Shown here: piece by piece, positions 43,371 to 52,543 of the stretch
Position numbering within the stretch: position 1 is the stretch's first letter
Layout: every line of letters starts with the position of its first letter
From: Pedobacter sp. UBA4863
Lineage (GTDB): Bacteria; Bacteroidota; Bacteroidia; Sphingobacteriales; Sphingobacteriaceae
DNA: 64,000 bases
Direction: 5' to 3'
Assembly (NCBI RefSeq): GCF_002399615.1
Contig: NZ_DHDZ01000036.1
Coordinates: 66,107-130,106, forward strand
Position numbers and translations under genes: made by a program
Notes under the pieces: model-generated
Database searches by the model: none
What the model was told of the DNA's origin: nothing
The model's input: only the letters and a program-made list of their open reading frames with translations

Positions 43371-44537
43371 ATGATGAGATTTTACTATTTGGGCATTGCC
43401 TTAATGTTTTTATGGGTGAGCACGGTACAAAAAGTGGTCGCACAGCAAACTACGGGAAGCAATACAAGCCAAACTAACGGTGTGTATCCGGCGGTGCCAT
43501 TTTTGCTAATTACCCCCGATGCTAGGGCAGGTGCCATGGGCGAAGCTGGTGTAGCAATAACGCCTGATGGAAATGCAATGAGCATAAACCCCGCTAAGCT
43601 TGCCTTCTTAGAAAGACCGTATGGCGTAAGTTTATCTTATAGTCCGTGGCTTAAAAGCTTAGTTCCCGATATTAATTTAGCCTATTTAAGTGGGTTTTTT
43701 CAGGTAGATGACAAAACTGTTATCGGAGGTTCGTTAAGATATTTTTCGTTGGGTGAGATTGCCTTAACCAATGAGAACGGTGGCCAAGAAGGTATATTTA
43801 GCCCTAACGAATTAGCATTTGATGCAACCTATTCTCGCAAATTTGGAGAGAATTTCTCTTTAGGTACATCTGCTAGATTTATTCGCTCTAACCTAACCTC
43901 AGGACAAGTGAGTGGTAGCCAACAAAAGGCAGGTAATGCATTAGCGGTAGATGTTTCGGCCTTTTTTAAAAAGCCAACCGTTCTTTTTGGTAAAGACGCT
44001 ATTCTTTCTGCTGGTTTAAACTTGTCTAACATTGGTACTAAAATGAGCTTTAGCGATACAGGAGAAAAACTTTTTTTGCCTGCCAATATGAAACTGGGCG
44101 GCGCATCAACTTTTATTATTGATGATTACAGCCAGTTTGTATTTGCCCTCGATTTTAACAAACTAATGGTGCCAACTCAACCCATTGTAGATGGTAATGG
44201 TAAAATTGTTGCCGGAAAAGATCCAAATCGTTCTGTGCCAGCAGGTATTATTGGTTCATTTGGCGATGCTCCGGGAGGTTTTAGCGAAGAATTAAAAGAA
44301 GTTGGAATTTCTACAGGTGTAGAGTACATTTATAACCAACAGTTTGCGGTACGTGCGGGTTATTTCTACGAAAGCCCTGAAAAAGGAGACAGAAGATATT
44401 TTACCGTTGGCGGAGGCTTAAAGTACAATATGTTTAATTTAGATTTTTCATATCTTATTGCGAATGCGCAAAACAGCCCGTTGGCAAATACCTTGCGATT
44501 TAGTTTGGCCTTAAATTTCGATAAAGTTAGTAAGTAA
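43371..44537 (+). CDS. porV: Type IX secretion outer membrane protein PorV
   Basis: The 388-residue product has a signal peptide (ending VVAQ) and the PorV family pattern: AVPFLLITPDARAGAMGEAG, NAMSINPAKLAF, and YSPWLKSLVPDINLAYL, then a beta-barrel rich sequence ending in aromatic strand residues. PorV binds sorting domains of substrates and passes them to PorU. It fits with the two sorting-domain proteins at 1-6 kb. porU, often next to porV, is absent here. The ispF start overlaps the stop by one base. Confidence 0.93.
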   Translation: MMRFYYLGIALMFLWVSTVQKVVAQQTTGSNTSQTNGVYPAVPFLLITPDARAGAMGEAGVAITPDGNAMSINPAKLAFLERPYGVSLSYSPWLKSLVPDINLAYLSGFFQVDDKTVIGGSLRYFSLGEIALTNENGGQEGIFSPNELAFDATYSRKFGENFSLGTSARFIRSNLTSGQVSGSQQKAGNALAVDVSAFFKKPTVLFGKDAILSAGLNLSNIGTKMSFSDTGEKLFLPANMKLGGASTFIIDDYSQFVFALDFNKLMVPTQPIVDGNGKIVAGKDPNRSVPAGIIGSFGDAPGGFSEELKEVGISTGVEYIYNQQFAVRAGYFYESPEKGDRRYFTVGGGLKYNMFNLDFSYLIANAQNSPLANTLRFSLALNFDKVSK

Positions 44538-45019
44538 TGCGTATTAAAGTAGGTTTTGGTTTCGATGTTCACCAACTCAAAGAAAATCATCCTTTTGTAG
44601 TTGGCGGTGTAACTTTGGAGCATCATAAAGGTGCTTTTGGGCATTCTGATGCAGATGTGCTTTTGCACGCTATCTGCGATGCATTATTGGGTGCGGTAAA
44701 CTTGCGTGATATAGGTTTCCATTTTAAAAATACAGACCCTCAGTGGAAAGGTATCAGCAGCGTTATTTTACTGCAAGAATCGGTGAAGTTGTTAAGAGAG
44801 AAAGGCTATGAGGTGGGTAACATTGATGCAATGCTATGTTTAGAAGCACCAAAAATTAATCCTTACATTCCTCAAATGCAAGAAAATATTGCAGCGGCCA
44901 TAGGAATTTCGGTAGATGATATTTCTATTAAAGCTACCACGGGCGAACAAATGGGTTTTGTTGGCAGAGAAGAAGGTGTGGTTGCCTACGCCGTTTGTTT
45001 AATAGAGAAAATTAGCTAG
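44537..45019 (+). CDS. ispF: 2-C-methyl-D-erythritol 2,4-cyclodiphosphate synthase
   Basis: The 160-residue enzyme acts in the MEP route to isoprenoid precursors. Motifs are GFGFDVHQL (metal-binding Asp and His), GHSDADVLLHAICDALLGA, and the late IKATTGEQMGFVGREEGV. It is translationally coupled to porV. A hairpin (AAGTTGCGAG/CTCGCAACTT, about 45030-45073) follows. Confidence 0.97.
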   Translation: MRIKVGFGFDVHQLKENHPFVVGGVTLEHHKGAFGHSDADVLLHAICDALLGAVNLRDIGFHFKNTDPQWKGISSVILLQESVKLLREKGYEVGNIDAMLCLEAPKINPYIPQMQENIAAAIGISVDDISIKATTGEQMGFVGREEGVVAYAVCLIEKIS

Positions 45020-45029
45020 CAATTATAAA

Positions 45030-45073
45030 GTTGCGAGTTACAGGCTAAAAAGCACCTATAGCTCGCAACTTGT
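45030..45073. terminator. Hairpin between convergent ispF and pirin genes
   Basis: AAGTTGCGAG and CTCGCAACTT form a 10-bp stem around a loop of about 24 bases. No strong T-run follows; it may act as a repeat-type terminator for both genes. Confidence 0.5.
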
Positions 45074-45080
45074 AAGGTGA

Positions 45081-45953
45081 TTATTCTTCCAAATAACCAA
45101 ATTTTCCAGTGTTATAATCTTCAATTGCTTGTTGTAATTCTTCGGGTTTGTTCATTAAGAACGGCCCATACTGCGCAATTGGTTCATTAATTGGTTCTCC
45201 AGAGAGAAACAACACTACCGAATTTTCATTAGTCTCAATTTCAATTTCACTACCCTCATGCGCAAAATGTACCATCTGATTGGTTGCTGCATGCCCTGTT
45301 CCGTTTACCGTAATATTACCTTCTATTACAATTAAGGCAGTGTTGTAGTGCGAATTACTACTTAAAGTAGCCTTTGCACCAGCATTTAACCTAAGGTTAT
45401 ACATTTCGATAGGTGTAAAAGTAGAGGCACTACCCTTAACGCCTTTGTAGTTGCCTGCAATTACTTCTATCGTTCCTTTTTGGTCTGGTAGCTCAAAACT
45501 CGCAATTTGGCTATGTGCAATGGCCTGGTATTTTGGGGTGCTCATTTTGTACTTAGCCGGTAGGTTTACCCAAAGCTGCACCATTTGAAATGGCCCACCT
45601 TTTTTACTGAAATTTTCTTCGTGATATTCTTTGTGCAAAATACCACTTGCGGCGGTCATCCACTGCACATCTCCTGGATATATTACGCCACTATTGCCCG
45701 CACTATCGTGGTGCGCTACAGCACCTTGGTAGGCAATGGTTACGGTTTCAAACCCACGATGCGGGTGTACACCAACACCCTTTGGGCTATTTGTTGGAGA
45801 AAACTCGATTTTTGCATTATAATCGAGCAAGTAAAACGGATCCATTTTAATTTTGTATCCGCTTGGGAAGAAATTGTGTACCCTAAACCCATCGCCAACC
45901 ATGTGGGGCGCTGGTGGGTTTAAAATAGCAGCAACTTTTTTTAGCGTATGCAT
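45081..45953 (-). CDS. Pirin family protein
   Basis: With the ATG at 45951-45953 the product has 290 residues; it is preceded by GAAAGGAAG, one of the clearest ribosome sites here. An upstream ATG (45989) would run into the yceI gene. The cupin metal site is visible as HPHRGFETVT, then HHDSAG and the WMTAASGILHKEYHE segment. Pirins bind Fe or other metals; some are quercetinases, others affect transcription. The function here is open. Confidence 0.93.
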   Translation of the reverse strand: MHTLKKVAAILNPPAPHMVGDGFRVHNFFPSGYKIKMDPFYLLDYNAKIEFSPTNSPKGVGVHPHRGFETVTIAYQGAVAHHDSAGNSGVIYPGDVQWMTAASGILHKEYHEENFSKKGGPFQMVQLWVNLPAKYKMSTPKYQAIAHSQIASFELPDQKGTIEVIAGNYKGVKGSASTFTPIEMYNLRLNAGAKATLSSNSHYNTALIVIEGNITVNGTGHAATNQMVHFAHEGSEIEIETNENSVVLFLSGEPINEPIAQYGPFLMNKPEELQQAIEDYNTGKFGYLEE

Positions 45954-45972
45954 AATTGCTTCCTTTCTAAAT

Positions 45973-46503
45973 TTAAGCTTGTTTAACAAACTGTAGTTCG
46001 CCTAATATTTTTACGTCTTCGCTTACCATTACACCACCAGTTTCTAAAGCGGCATTCCAAGTTAAGCCAAACGCTGTACGGTTAATTTTACCGCTTAAAG
46101 TAAAACCTGCCTTGGTATTTCCCCAAGGGTCGGTGGCCATACCGCCAAACTCTGCATTTAGTTTTACAGCTTTAGTTACATCTTTAATGGTTAAATCACC
46201 TTTAACAAGATAATCGCTGCCGTCTTTTTCTACGCTGGTAGATTTAAAAGAAAGGGTAGGGTATTTCTCTGCATCAAAGAAATCGCCACTTTTTAAGTGC
46301 GCATCTCTATCGCCATTGCCTGTATCGATAGAGTTAATGTCGCCAGAAAAAGAAATGTCGGCATTGGTAAAGTCATCGCCTTCCGAAGTTAGTTCAGCAC
46401 CGAAAGATTTAATGTTTCCGGTTACGGTGGTAATCATTAAATGTTTTACCTTAAACTGTAAGTCACTGTGGGTTGGGTCTAACGCCCATTTAGTTGTTGC
46501 CAT
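45973..46503 (-). CDS. YceI family protein
   Basis: The 176-residue product shows the YceI lipocalin-like barrel: WALDPTHSDLQFKVKHLMIT, VTGNIKSFGA, FFDAEKYPTLSFKSTSVEK, and the LNRTAFGL-like segment KINRTAFGLTWN. Family members bind long isoprenoid or amide lipids. It lacks a signal peptide, so it is likely cytoplasmic here. It lies upstream of pirin in the same direction with a 19-base gap. Confidence 0.93.
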   Translation of the reverse strand: MATTKWALDPTHSDLQFKVKHLMITTVTGNIKSFGAELTSEGDDFTNADISFSGDINSIDTGNGDRDAHLKSGDFFDAEKYPTLSFKSTSVEKDGSDYLVKGDLTIKDVTKAVKLNAEFGGMATDPWGNTKAGFTLSGKINRTAFGLTWNAALETGGVMVSEDVKILGELQFVKQA

Positions 46504-46644
46504 AATATTTTATTTTTGTGTTCTTTAAATTTGATAACACAAAGTTATGGCGGCAGGTTTAGTTAAACGTTGATGTATGTTAAGTAATTAATTGGTTCAT
46601 TAGCTCAATAGTTCATTTGCTTATTGCCCAATCAGTTAACATAA

Positions 46645-47232
46645 TTATCTAAAATGCCTTTTAGCGAGGTCTTTACGTACTCGGCTTAACGATTCTGGTG
46701 TAATACCCAAGTAAGAAGCAATCATCCATTGGGGCACACGTAAAGTAAGGTTAGGGTATAACTTAATAAAGTCTAGGTAGCGTTCTTCGGCGGTAGCACT
46801 AAGGAGCATATTGATGCGTTGTTGCATAAACCTGATAGAGTTATGCAGCATTTTAATGTTAAGCTCTAAAATATGGGGCAGTAGTTTTTGTATATCAGCA
46901 AAGAAATGATTAGGCACAATTAGCACTTCGGTATTTTCTATGGTGTCGATATAAAATACAGACGGTTCGTTAAAAACAGCGCTGTTACGATCAGAAATCA
47001 TCCAGTTTTCTGGTGCAAACTGAATAATATGCTCCTTGCCCTTTTCGTCTATAGAAAAAGAACGTAAAAGCCCTTCGTTAATAAAGTAGTTGTCCGATCT
47101 TAAATCGCCGGGGCTAAGTAAAATTGTCCCCTTTTTGAAGGTTTTACTTTTTAAACAGCTAGTAGCTTCTTTGGCTTGCTCATCAGTAATGGCAAGTCTT
47201 TCTTTTAAGTAGGATTGGAAATTTTCTAGCAT
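46645..47232 (-). CDS. Crp/Fnr family transcriptional regulator
   Basis: The 195-residue product has an N-terminal cyclic-nucleotide-binding-type domain (KGTILLSPGDLRSDNYFINEG cut at its ends, FAPENWMISDR) and a C-terminal winged helix with the recognition segment MIASYLGITPESLSRVRKDL. No Fe-S cysteine cluster is present. It lies 3 bases after the small Cys-rich membrane gene on the same strand and upstream of yceI and pirin, which may be targets. Confidence 0.92.
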   Translation of the reverse strand: MLENFQSYLKERLAITDEQAKEATSCLKSKTFKKGTILLSPGDLRSDNYFINEGLLRSFSIDEKGKEHIIQFAPENWMISDRNSAVFNEPSVFYIDTIENTEVLIVPNHFFADIQKLLPHILELNIKMLHNSIRFMQQRINMLLSATAEERYLDFIKLYPNLTLRVPQWMIASYLGITPESLSRVRKDLAKRHFR

Positions 47233-47235
47233 GTA

Positions 47236-47397
47236 TTACGATTTGGTATCGGGTACTTTACTGAAATCTGCACCACACTTGCCACAGCCTGTAGCACATT
47301 GCCCTTTCTTGGGCGAAATGTTGCGATAGACGATTCGTGCTACATAAAATAATGCGGCAACGAAAATGACCATCATTAATATAAACTGAATGTCCAT
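47236..47397 (-). CDS. Small Cys-rich membrane protein (FeoB-associated type)
   Basis: A 53-residue protein: one membrane helix (FILMMVIFVAALFYVARIVY) followed by KKGQCATGCGKCGADF with three cysteines. This layout fits the FeoB-associated Cys-rich membrane protein group found near iron transport or respiratory genes, although no feoB is seen. The stop is 3 bases before the Crp-family start on the same strand, so the two are probably cotranscribed. A metal-binding or electron-transfer role is inference. Confidence 0.75.
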   Translation of the reverse strand: MDIQFILMMVIFVAALFYVARIVYRNISPKKGQCATGCGKCGADFSKVPDTKS

Positions 47398-47508
47398 GGT
47401 TACAAAGATAAGCTAATTGTATAAAGCTAAATTGTTTAATTGTTGGAAGAGTGTAAAAAGCCGCGCTTCTGGAGAGCGACAGTACTAAATGTTACCAAAA
47501 CACAACTG

Positions 47509-48768
47509 TTAATAGGGCGAGCCGTTCATCAACCCTACGGTACCGCCCACCCAATCAAAATCTGCGTTGTAGCGCACGCCAATCATTTTACCACGGCTTA
47601 AGCGTGCCAAGTTAATGCAGAGCTGTGGTTCTTCATGATCTGGCCAAAGGTACATTAAGCGCAACTCTGCTTTTACGCCGCCACTAGGCGATTCTACAAC
47701 AGGTTCGTAATTTACTTTACGTTGCAAAATCCAATTTTCTGGATCTTTAATTGAGGTGATGTCGCTTTTTTTTACATCAATAATTACCCCCATGCCAGCA
47801 AAAGAAAACAAGGGTTTTAAAACGTAGTTTTCTAAATCTGATGGGATGCTTTTTACCTCGTGTAAAAATTGGGTTTCGGGAACAAACTTGCTTTTTAAAA
47901 AGGGCATGGTGTATTTGCTGATACGATAAAACCAATTTGGATGCGTTATCCATTCTAGGTCTAGTTCTTCACGCGGATCGAAACTATTTTCAAAAACAGC
48001 AGTGTTGTCTGCAATTTCATCAAAAATTAAACGGTTGTAAATTCTCTTGATTTGAATTTTTTCGCTGCCTTTTAGGTAAAAAAGCTTTTTGCCTTCTCTT
48101 TTAATGTCATCTAAAGAAAGCACTTTAATGCCAATTTTATCGGCAGTTATATAGAAATCGATAACCGTTTTTTGATTAGGGGCATCAATGTCCATCAAAA
48201 CTACTTCATGTGGTTGATGCTTGCCAACAACTACTTTTTTCAGTAAATCGAAATAGGCTTCTTCGGTTAATCCGTTAAAAAAGGGGGTAAGCTGTTGGTT
48301 TAAATGGTAGGCAGATTTATAGGTGTTTGCCAAATGAGCTTGAAAACCATATAATGAAGGAAAGCCTTGCATCTCAATGAGCATTGGTGCGATAGTTCCA
48401 TTATCAGCTTTGCAAAGTGCAAAATCGAAGGTTAAAAAATGTGGATGATCGTTTTCATTTGGCACCATCCATTTTGGTGGGATGGCGCTTTGGGTAAGTT
48501 GCTTAAAATTATCTTGCTTAATTAAAGTAATGATTTCGTTGCCGGCGACAATTAGTTGCTGCTTTAATTCTTCGGAGATGAATATAGGCGATTCTGCTAC
48601 CCTAAAAGTAATTTCGGGATAACCTTGGCCCAGTTGTTTTAGAAAAGATTGATACTTCTCTTCACTGAAGTTGGCATTAAAGGTTTGTCGGTAATTTTTT
48701 ATCATGGTAGTGCTATCTTTTTCATACTCCGCCATAACGATTAGGTGCCTAAACTGCTTGTAAGGCAT
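47509..48768 (-). CDS. ATP-grasp-like protein in a ligase cluster
   Basis: The 419-residue product shows ATP-grasp-like features in its C-terminal half: NYVLKPLFSFAGMGVIID (nucleotide-loop-like), NWILQRKVNYEP, AELRLMYLW, and INLARLSRGKMIGVRYN. The N-terminal half is not recognised. ATP-grasp enzymes join a carboxylate to an amine or thiol through an acyl phosphate. It overlaps the glutamine amidotransferase by 20 bases, implying coupling. Substrate unknown. M22 is an alternative start. Confidence 0.75.
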   Translation of the reverse strand: MPYKQFRHLIVMAEYEKDSTTMIKNYRQTFNANFSEEKYQSFLKQLGQGYPEITFRVAESPIFISEELKQQLIVAGNEIITLIKQDNFKQLTQSAIPPKWMVPNENDHPHFLTFDFALCKADNGTIAPMLIEMQGFPSLYGFQAHLANTYKSAYHLNQQLTPFFNGLTEEAYFDLLKKVVVGKHQPHEVVLMDIDAPNQKTVIDFYITADKIGIKVLSLDDIKREGKKLFYLKGSEKIQIKRIYNRLIFDEIADNTAVFENSFDPREELDLEWITHPNWFYRISKYTMPFLKSKFVPETQFLHEVKSIPSDLENYVLKPLFSFAGMGVIIDVKKSDITSIKDPENWILQRKVNYEPVVESPSGGVKAELRLMYLWPDHEEPQLCINLARLSRGKMIGVRYNADFDWVGGTVGLMNGSPY

Positions 48769-49576
48769 GGATAGCCTCGTCCAAGAAATTAGGCAAAATA
48801 ATACTTTGTGTAATCATAATTCGTTTTGGGTTTTCTAAACTATCAATCATATCGTGGTATTTTTCCTCACCGTAATTTTTGATGATAATGTTCTTTTTTT
48901 CTTCTAATGAAAGATACGTTTTCATGCCAACCGGATCGGCCTCTGGATGGAATTGGGTGCCTGCTACATAAGGAGAAAAGCGAATGGCCATCATACATCG
49001 TTCTAAATCTACGTGTGGGCGCTCTTTCTCTATGGCTAATAATTTTGCACCCATTTTATCGAAAGCACTTTGGTTTGGCATTATTACTTGCCAATCTCTG
49101 CTATCAACAGCAAAAAATGGGTTGGGTAAGTTTCTAAAAATTGGTTCGTTTTCACCCTGTTCGGTTAATGAAATTGGAAAAATACCAAAGGAGTTAGACT
49201 TGCGTTGTGTTACCTGCCCCAAATTATATTTTATACAGGCTAACTGAAAAGAATGGCAAATTAAAAACACATACTTTTTGTGATTGTTAACCAAGTTAAA
49301 GTCGTCAATGCTATCTAATAGGTTAAAAAAATTACGTTCCCATTGCTGTCCCTCGCTTTCATGAGGGCTACCGGGGCCACCACTTGAAATGTAAATGTGA
49401 TAACTCAAATCTGGCACTTCGCCTTTCTGCCTAATGTCAAAAATAGTGACGCTTAGGTTAAGTTGGTTATAAGTTTTGTATCGGTGTAAAATTTCTAATA
49501 TTCCTCTTAATCCCTGGTTAGGGAATCCGTTATTCATGTCTATAACGGCCACCTTAAATGTATTAATATTGTTCAT
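48749..49576 (-). CDS. Class I glutamine amidotransferase domain protein
   Basis: The 275-residue product has the GATase-1 fold: SSGGPGSPHE, nucleophile Cys108 in FLICHSFQLAC, and the His/Glu pair H210, E212 in GTQFHPEADP. Such domains release ammonia from glutamine for a partner ligase or hydrolyse gamma-glutamyl bonds. A C-terminal extension (about 220-275) follows. Its neighbours are two ATP-grasp-type ligases and a GCS2-type ligase, so amidation or gamma-glutamyl chemistry in the same pathway is likely. Confidence 0.9.
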   Translation of the reverse strand: MNNINTFKVAVIDMNNGFPNQGLRGILEILHRYKTYNQLNLSVTIFDIRQKGEVPDLSYHIYISSGGPGSPHESEGQQWERNFFNLLDSIDDFNLVNNHKKYVFLICHSFQLACIKYNLGQVTQRKSNSFGIFPISLTEQGENEPIFRNLPNPFFAVDSRDWQVIMPNQSAFDKMGAKLLAIEKERPHVDLERCMMAIRFSPYVAGTQFHPEADPVGMKTYLSLEEKKNIIIKNYGEEKYHDMIDSLENPKRIMITQSIILPNFLDEAIHALQAV

Positions 49577-49579
49577 TTC

Positions 49580-50677
49580 TTACGTGCCGATTAATGTTTG
49601 TGAGGTAACGTAGTCCACTACAGACTGGTAACTTTTTGTTTGTTCGTAAATTGCCAGTTGGCGGTCGGCACCTGTGCCATTGGCGAGTATGGTTTGTACG
49701 TATTCTATTTCCTTTCTGCTGCCCAGTTCGTCCACTACGTCATCTACAAAATCTAATAATTCGAGCACCAAATTTCGGCAATTTACTTCCATTTCTTTGC
49801 CAAAGTCTATCAAATTTCCGTCAATTCCGTAGCGGGCGGCCCGCCATTTGTTTTCGTTAATGAGCGCCCTGCTGTATGAAATAAAGTTTAAGTTTTGTAA
49901 ACGTAGCTTATACAGTTTAGCGCATAATGCCTGAAATAATGCCGTAAAAGCCATGGTTTCGTCTATAAGCATGGGGCAATCGCATACCCTAAATTCAATG
50001 GTTTGAAAGAAAGGGTGTACCCTAATGTCCCACCATATTTTTTTTGCATTATCAATGCAATTAGTTTTAATTAGCAGGTTTACATAATTATCATAATCTT
50101 CAATGCTGTTAAAAATATCAGGAATTCCGGTACGGGGAAATTTATCGAAAATTTTTGTGCGATAAGATTTATAGCCTGTGTTTCTTCCTTCCCAAAAAGG
50201 AGAATTGGTAGAAAGTGCAAAAACATGCGGTAAAAAATAACGCACTTGGTTAGCAATATGTATGGCCAGTTCCCTAGATTGGAAACCTACATGAACGTGC
50301 AAGCCAAAAATTAAGTTAGATCTGGCCGCTTCCTGTAGTTCGTTTATAATTTCGCTATACCTGGGGTGCTCGGTAATTAACTGTTTTTCCCAATGCGAAA
50401 AAGGATGTGTACCAGCGGCTCCAATGCGTAAGCCTTGTTCGCCTGCTAATTCTGCTACGGTTCTTCGCAATTGCGATATTTCTTGTCGGGCTTGTTCGGT
50501 ATTCCTACAAATTCCGGTTCCAACCTCTACTACCGCCTGGTGCATTTCTGCCTTTACTTGGTCTTTGTGTATTTTCTGTGCAGCTTCTACAATTTTCTGC
50601 TCGTGAGAGGTAAGTTCCCGGGTTACAGGATCAACAATCATGTATTCTTCTTCTATCCCTAAGGTAAACTCGTTCAT
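49580..50677 (-). CDS. YbdK-type carboxylate-amine ligase (GCS2 family)
   Basis: The 365-residue product opens with TLGIEEEYMIVDPVTREL, the acidic metal and nucleotide site of the family, followed by EMHQAVVEVGTGIC, GLHVHVGFQ, and STNSPFWEG. YbdK enzymes form gamma-glutamyl-type amide bonds but are only weakly active with cysteine, so glutathione synthesis is not implied. It lies 3 bases from the amidotransferase and 8 from the ATP-grasp gene upstream. Confidence 0.94.
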   Translation of the reverse strand: MNEFTLGIEEEYMIVDPVTRELTSHEQKIVEAAQKIHKDQVKAEMHQAVVEVGTGICRNTEQARQEISQLRRTVAELAGEQGLRIGAAGTHPFSHWEKQLITEHPRYSEIINELQEAARSNLIFGLHVHVGFQSRELAIHIANQVRYFLPHVFALSTNSPFWEGRNTGYKSYRTKIFDKFPRTGIPDIFNSIEDYDNYVNLLIKTNCIDNAKKIWWDIRVHPFFQTIEFRVCDCPMLIDETMAFTALFQALCAKLYKLRLQNLNFISYSRALINENKWRAARYGIDGNLIDFGKEMEVNCRNLVLELLDFVDDVVDELGSRKEIEYVQTILANGTGADRQLAIYEQTKSYQSVVDYVTSQTLIGT

Positions 50678-50685
50678 AGATGGGT

Positions 50686-51717
50686 TTATTTGGTTGGTTT
50701 TTTAGCAGTGGTTTTTTGTTTGACCGTAGGTTTGGCTTTTGTTGCGGGTTTGGTGGCGCCAGCTACAAGTGCTGTGCCGGTGGCACTGATTTTTATATAG
50801 CTGCCCCAAGTTAAATTGTCTTTGCCAAACTCTTGTGCCAATGCTTTCTCGATGGCGTAGTTGGCGGCGGTTTCTATTACCCATTCAAAATTCTCGGCAC
50901 CTACACTTTCTAAGCTGGCATCTGGTGCCGGATTGCAAAAATCTATGGCTATGGGTACACCGTTGCGCACAGCAAATTCTACAGTATTAAAATCGTAACC
51001 TAAATATTGATTTAACTTTAACGTATATTTTTCAATGGTTTTTAATAGTGCTGCACTAGGTTTTGGCCCATCAACTATATAGCGCAGGTGCTGCGGGTTG
51101 TGAGGCTCGTATGGCATAATTCGTACATGTTTGCCGCCAATACAATAACATCTAAAGTATTCTTCAAAAACGATTTCTTCTTGCAGCATCATCACCGTTT
51201 GTTGGGTTTCGCTGTGTTTTTCGAAAAACTCTTCTTTGCTGCGTAGTTTGTAAACGTCTTTCCAGCCACCTCCATCAAAAGGTTTCATGTAAGCAGGGAA
51301 GCCGGTATAGTCAAATATGGCATCCCAGTCAAATGGCATGATTAAATTACTGAATGAATTTTCGTTGGTATCGTTGGGGTGCTCTCTCGACGGAATTAAG
51401 GCTGTTTTGGGTACTGGAACACCAATGTTTTCGGCAAGCGCATTATTAAAGAACTTTTCATCAGCACTCCACCAAAAAGGGTTATTAATTACCGCAGTTC
51501 CTCCCATAGCTGCATTTTTTAAGTAAGCCCTATAAAAAGGTACATTTTGCGAAATCCGATCAATAATTACCGCATATACTGGGCTTTCTGCTTGAAAAAC
51601 TTTATCAATTTTTACAAATTCTGCCCTAACTCCTTTTACTGCCTTTTGGTTTACCCTATCTACAAAAGCTTGCGGAAAAGAGCGCTCTTGTCCAAATAAA
51701 ATCCCTATCTTCTTCAT
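50686..51717 (-). CDS. ATP-grasp domain ligase with a Lys/Pro/Thr tail
   Basis: The 343-residue product has an ATP-grasp fold: YMKPFDGGGWKDVYKL (glycine-rich loop), MMLQEEIVFEEYFRCY, VRIMPYEPHN, and the metal ligands in FNTVEFAVRNGVPIAIDFCNPAPD. The last ~25 residues (KPATKAKPTVKQKTTAKKPT) are low-complexity and basic, like histone-H1 tails, and are probably not part of the fold. It is second in a five-gene unit of unknown product. Confidence 0.9.
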   Translation of the reverse strand: MKKIGILFGQERSFPQAFVDRVNQKAVKGVRAEFVKIDKVFQAESPVYAVIIDRISQNVPFYRAYLKNAAMGGTAVINNPFWWSADEKFFNNALAENIGVPVPKTALIPSREHPNDTNENSFSNLIMPFDWDAIFDYTGFPAYMKPFDGGGWKDVYKLRSKEEFFEKHSETQQTVMMLQEEIVFEEYFRCYCIGGKHVRIMPYEPHNPQHLRYIVDGPKPSAALLKTIEKYTLKLNQYLGYDFNTVEFAVRNGVPIAIDFCNPAPDASLESVGAENFEWVIETAANYAIEKALAQEFGKDNLTWGSYIKISATGTALVAGATKPATKAKPTVKQKTTAKKPTK

Positions 51718-51745
51718 TCAGCTTGCGTGTTTTTTAAGTAAAAAG

Positions 51746-52450
51746 TTATAGTTGGTAAATGTATTCCGCAAACATATCCCTCCATATTGGCCAATCGTGG
51801 TCTGCATTGGCTCTTAGGTCTAACCAATGGTTAATGTTTTTTTGGAGCAAAATTTCAGATAGTCTTTCGTTGTCTGCCCGGCATATATCTCGATCGCCAG
51901 TTCCCAAAACTATTTTCAATTGCCAAAGTTCGGGATTAATATTGTTAGGCAGGTAATCTACGGGGTTGTTAAAGTAAACATCGTTGTTATAAAAACCATC
52001 TAACCGGTTTTTAATGTCGAAAGCACCACTCATGCTAAATAAATGGCTTACTGCCCATGGGTGGCGAAAGGTAAAGTTTGCTGCATGGTAACCGCCAAAG
52101 CTACAGCCTGCCATAATTACTTTAGCTTTTCCGGTTTCTTTTTGGACCAAGGGCAATAGCTCCTCTAACAAAAACTTATCGTAACAAATGTGGTTTTTAA
52201 CTCTTTCTGCCGGATGAATGTTTTTGTTGTACCAACTCCAAGCATCTATACTATCAGGGCAATAAATCTTTACTTTACCTTCGTTAATAAAATTTTGTGC
52301 CGCATCAATAAGTTTAAAATCTTTGTTTTCATAATAACGCCCCATACTTGTGGGAAAAAGGATAATGGGCTGGCCATCATGTCCAAAAACCAGCGTTTCC
52401 ATATCCCTTCCTAAGGCAGTGCTATGCCATTTTTGTAATTCTTCTTTCAT
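51746..52450 (-). CDS. Alpha/beta hydrolase, esterase type, of the ligase cluster
   Basis: The 234-residue product (ATG at 52450; an open frame continues upstream to 52588 but into the opposite gene's start region) has the esterase core: LVFGHDGQPIILFPTSMGR, nucleophile in MAGCSFGGYHA, Asp in LGTGDRDIC and His in ANADHDWPIW. It is the first gene of the minus-strand unit, 28 bases before the ATP-grasp gene. It may hydrolyse or transfer an ester or amide of the cluster product. Confidence 0.88.
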   Translation of the reverse strand: MKEELQKWHSTALGRDMETLVFGHDGQPIILFPTSMGRYYENKDFKLIDAAQNFINEGKVKIYCPDSIDAWSWYNKNIHPAERVKNHICYDKFLLEELLPLVQKETGKAKVIMAGCSFGGYHAANFTFRHPWAVSHLFSMSGAFDIKNRLDGFYNNDVYFNNPVDYLPNNINPELWQLKIVLGTGDRDICRADNERLSEILLQKNINHWLDLRANADHDWPIWRDMFAEYIYQL

Positions 52451-52543
52451 GGGCCAAATACTTAGATGCTTTAAGATAAGTAAATCATTTTCAACCGCAA
52501 AAATATCGCTGATTTTTTTTGACGAGCAAATGAAGTTTAATGG

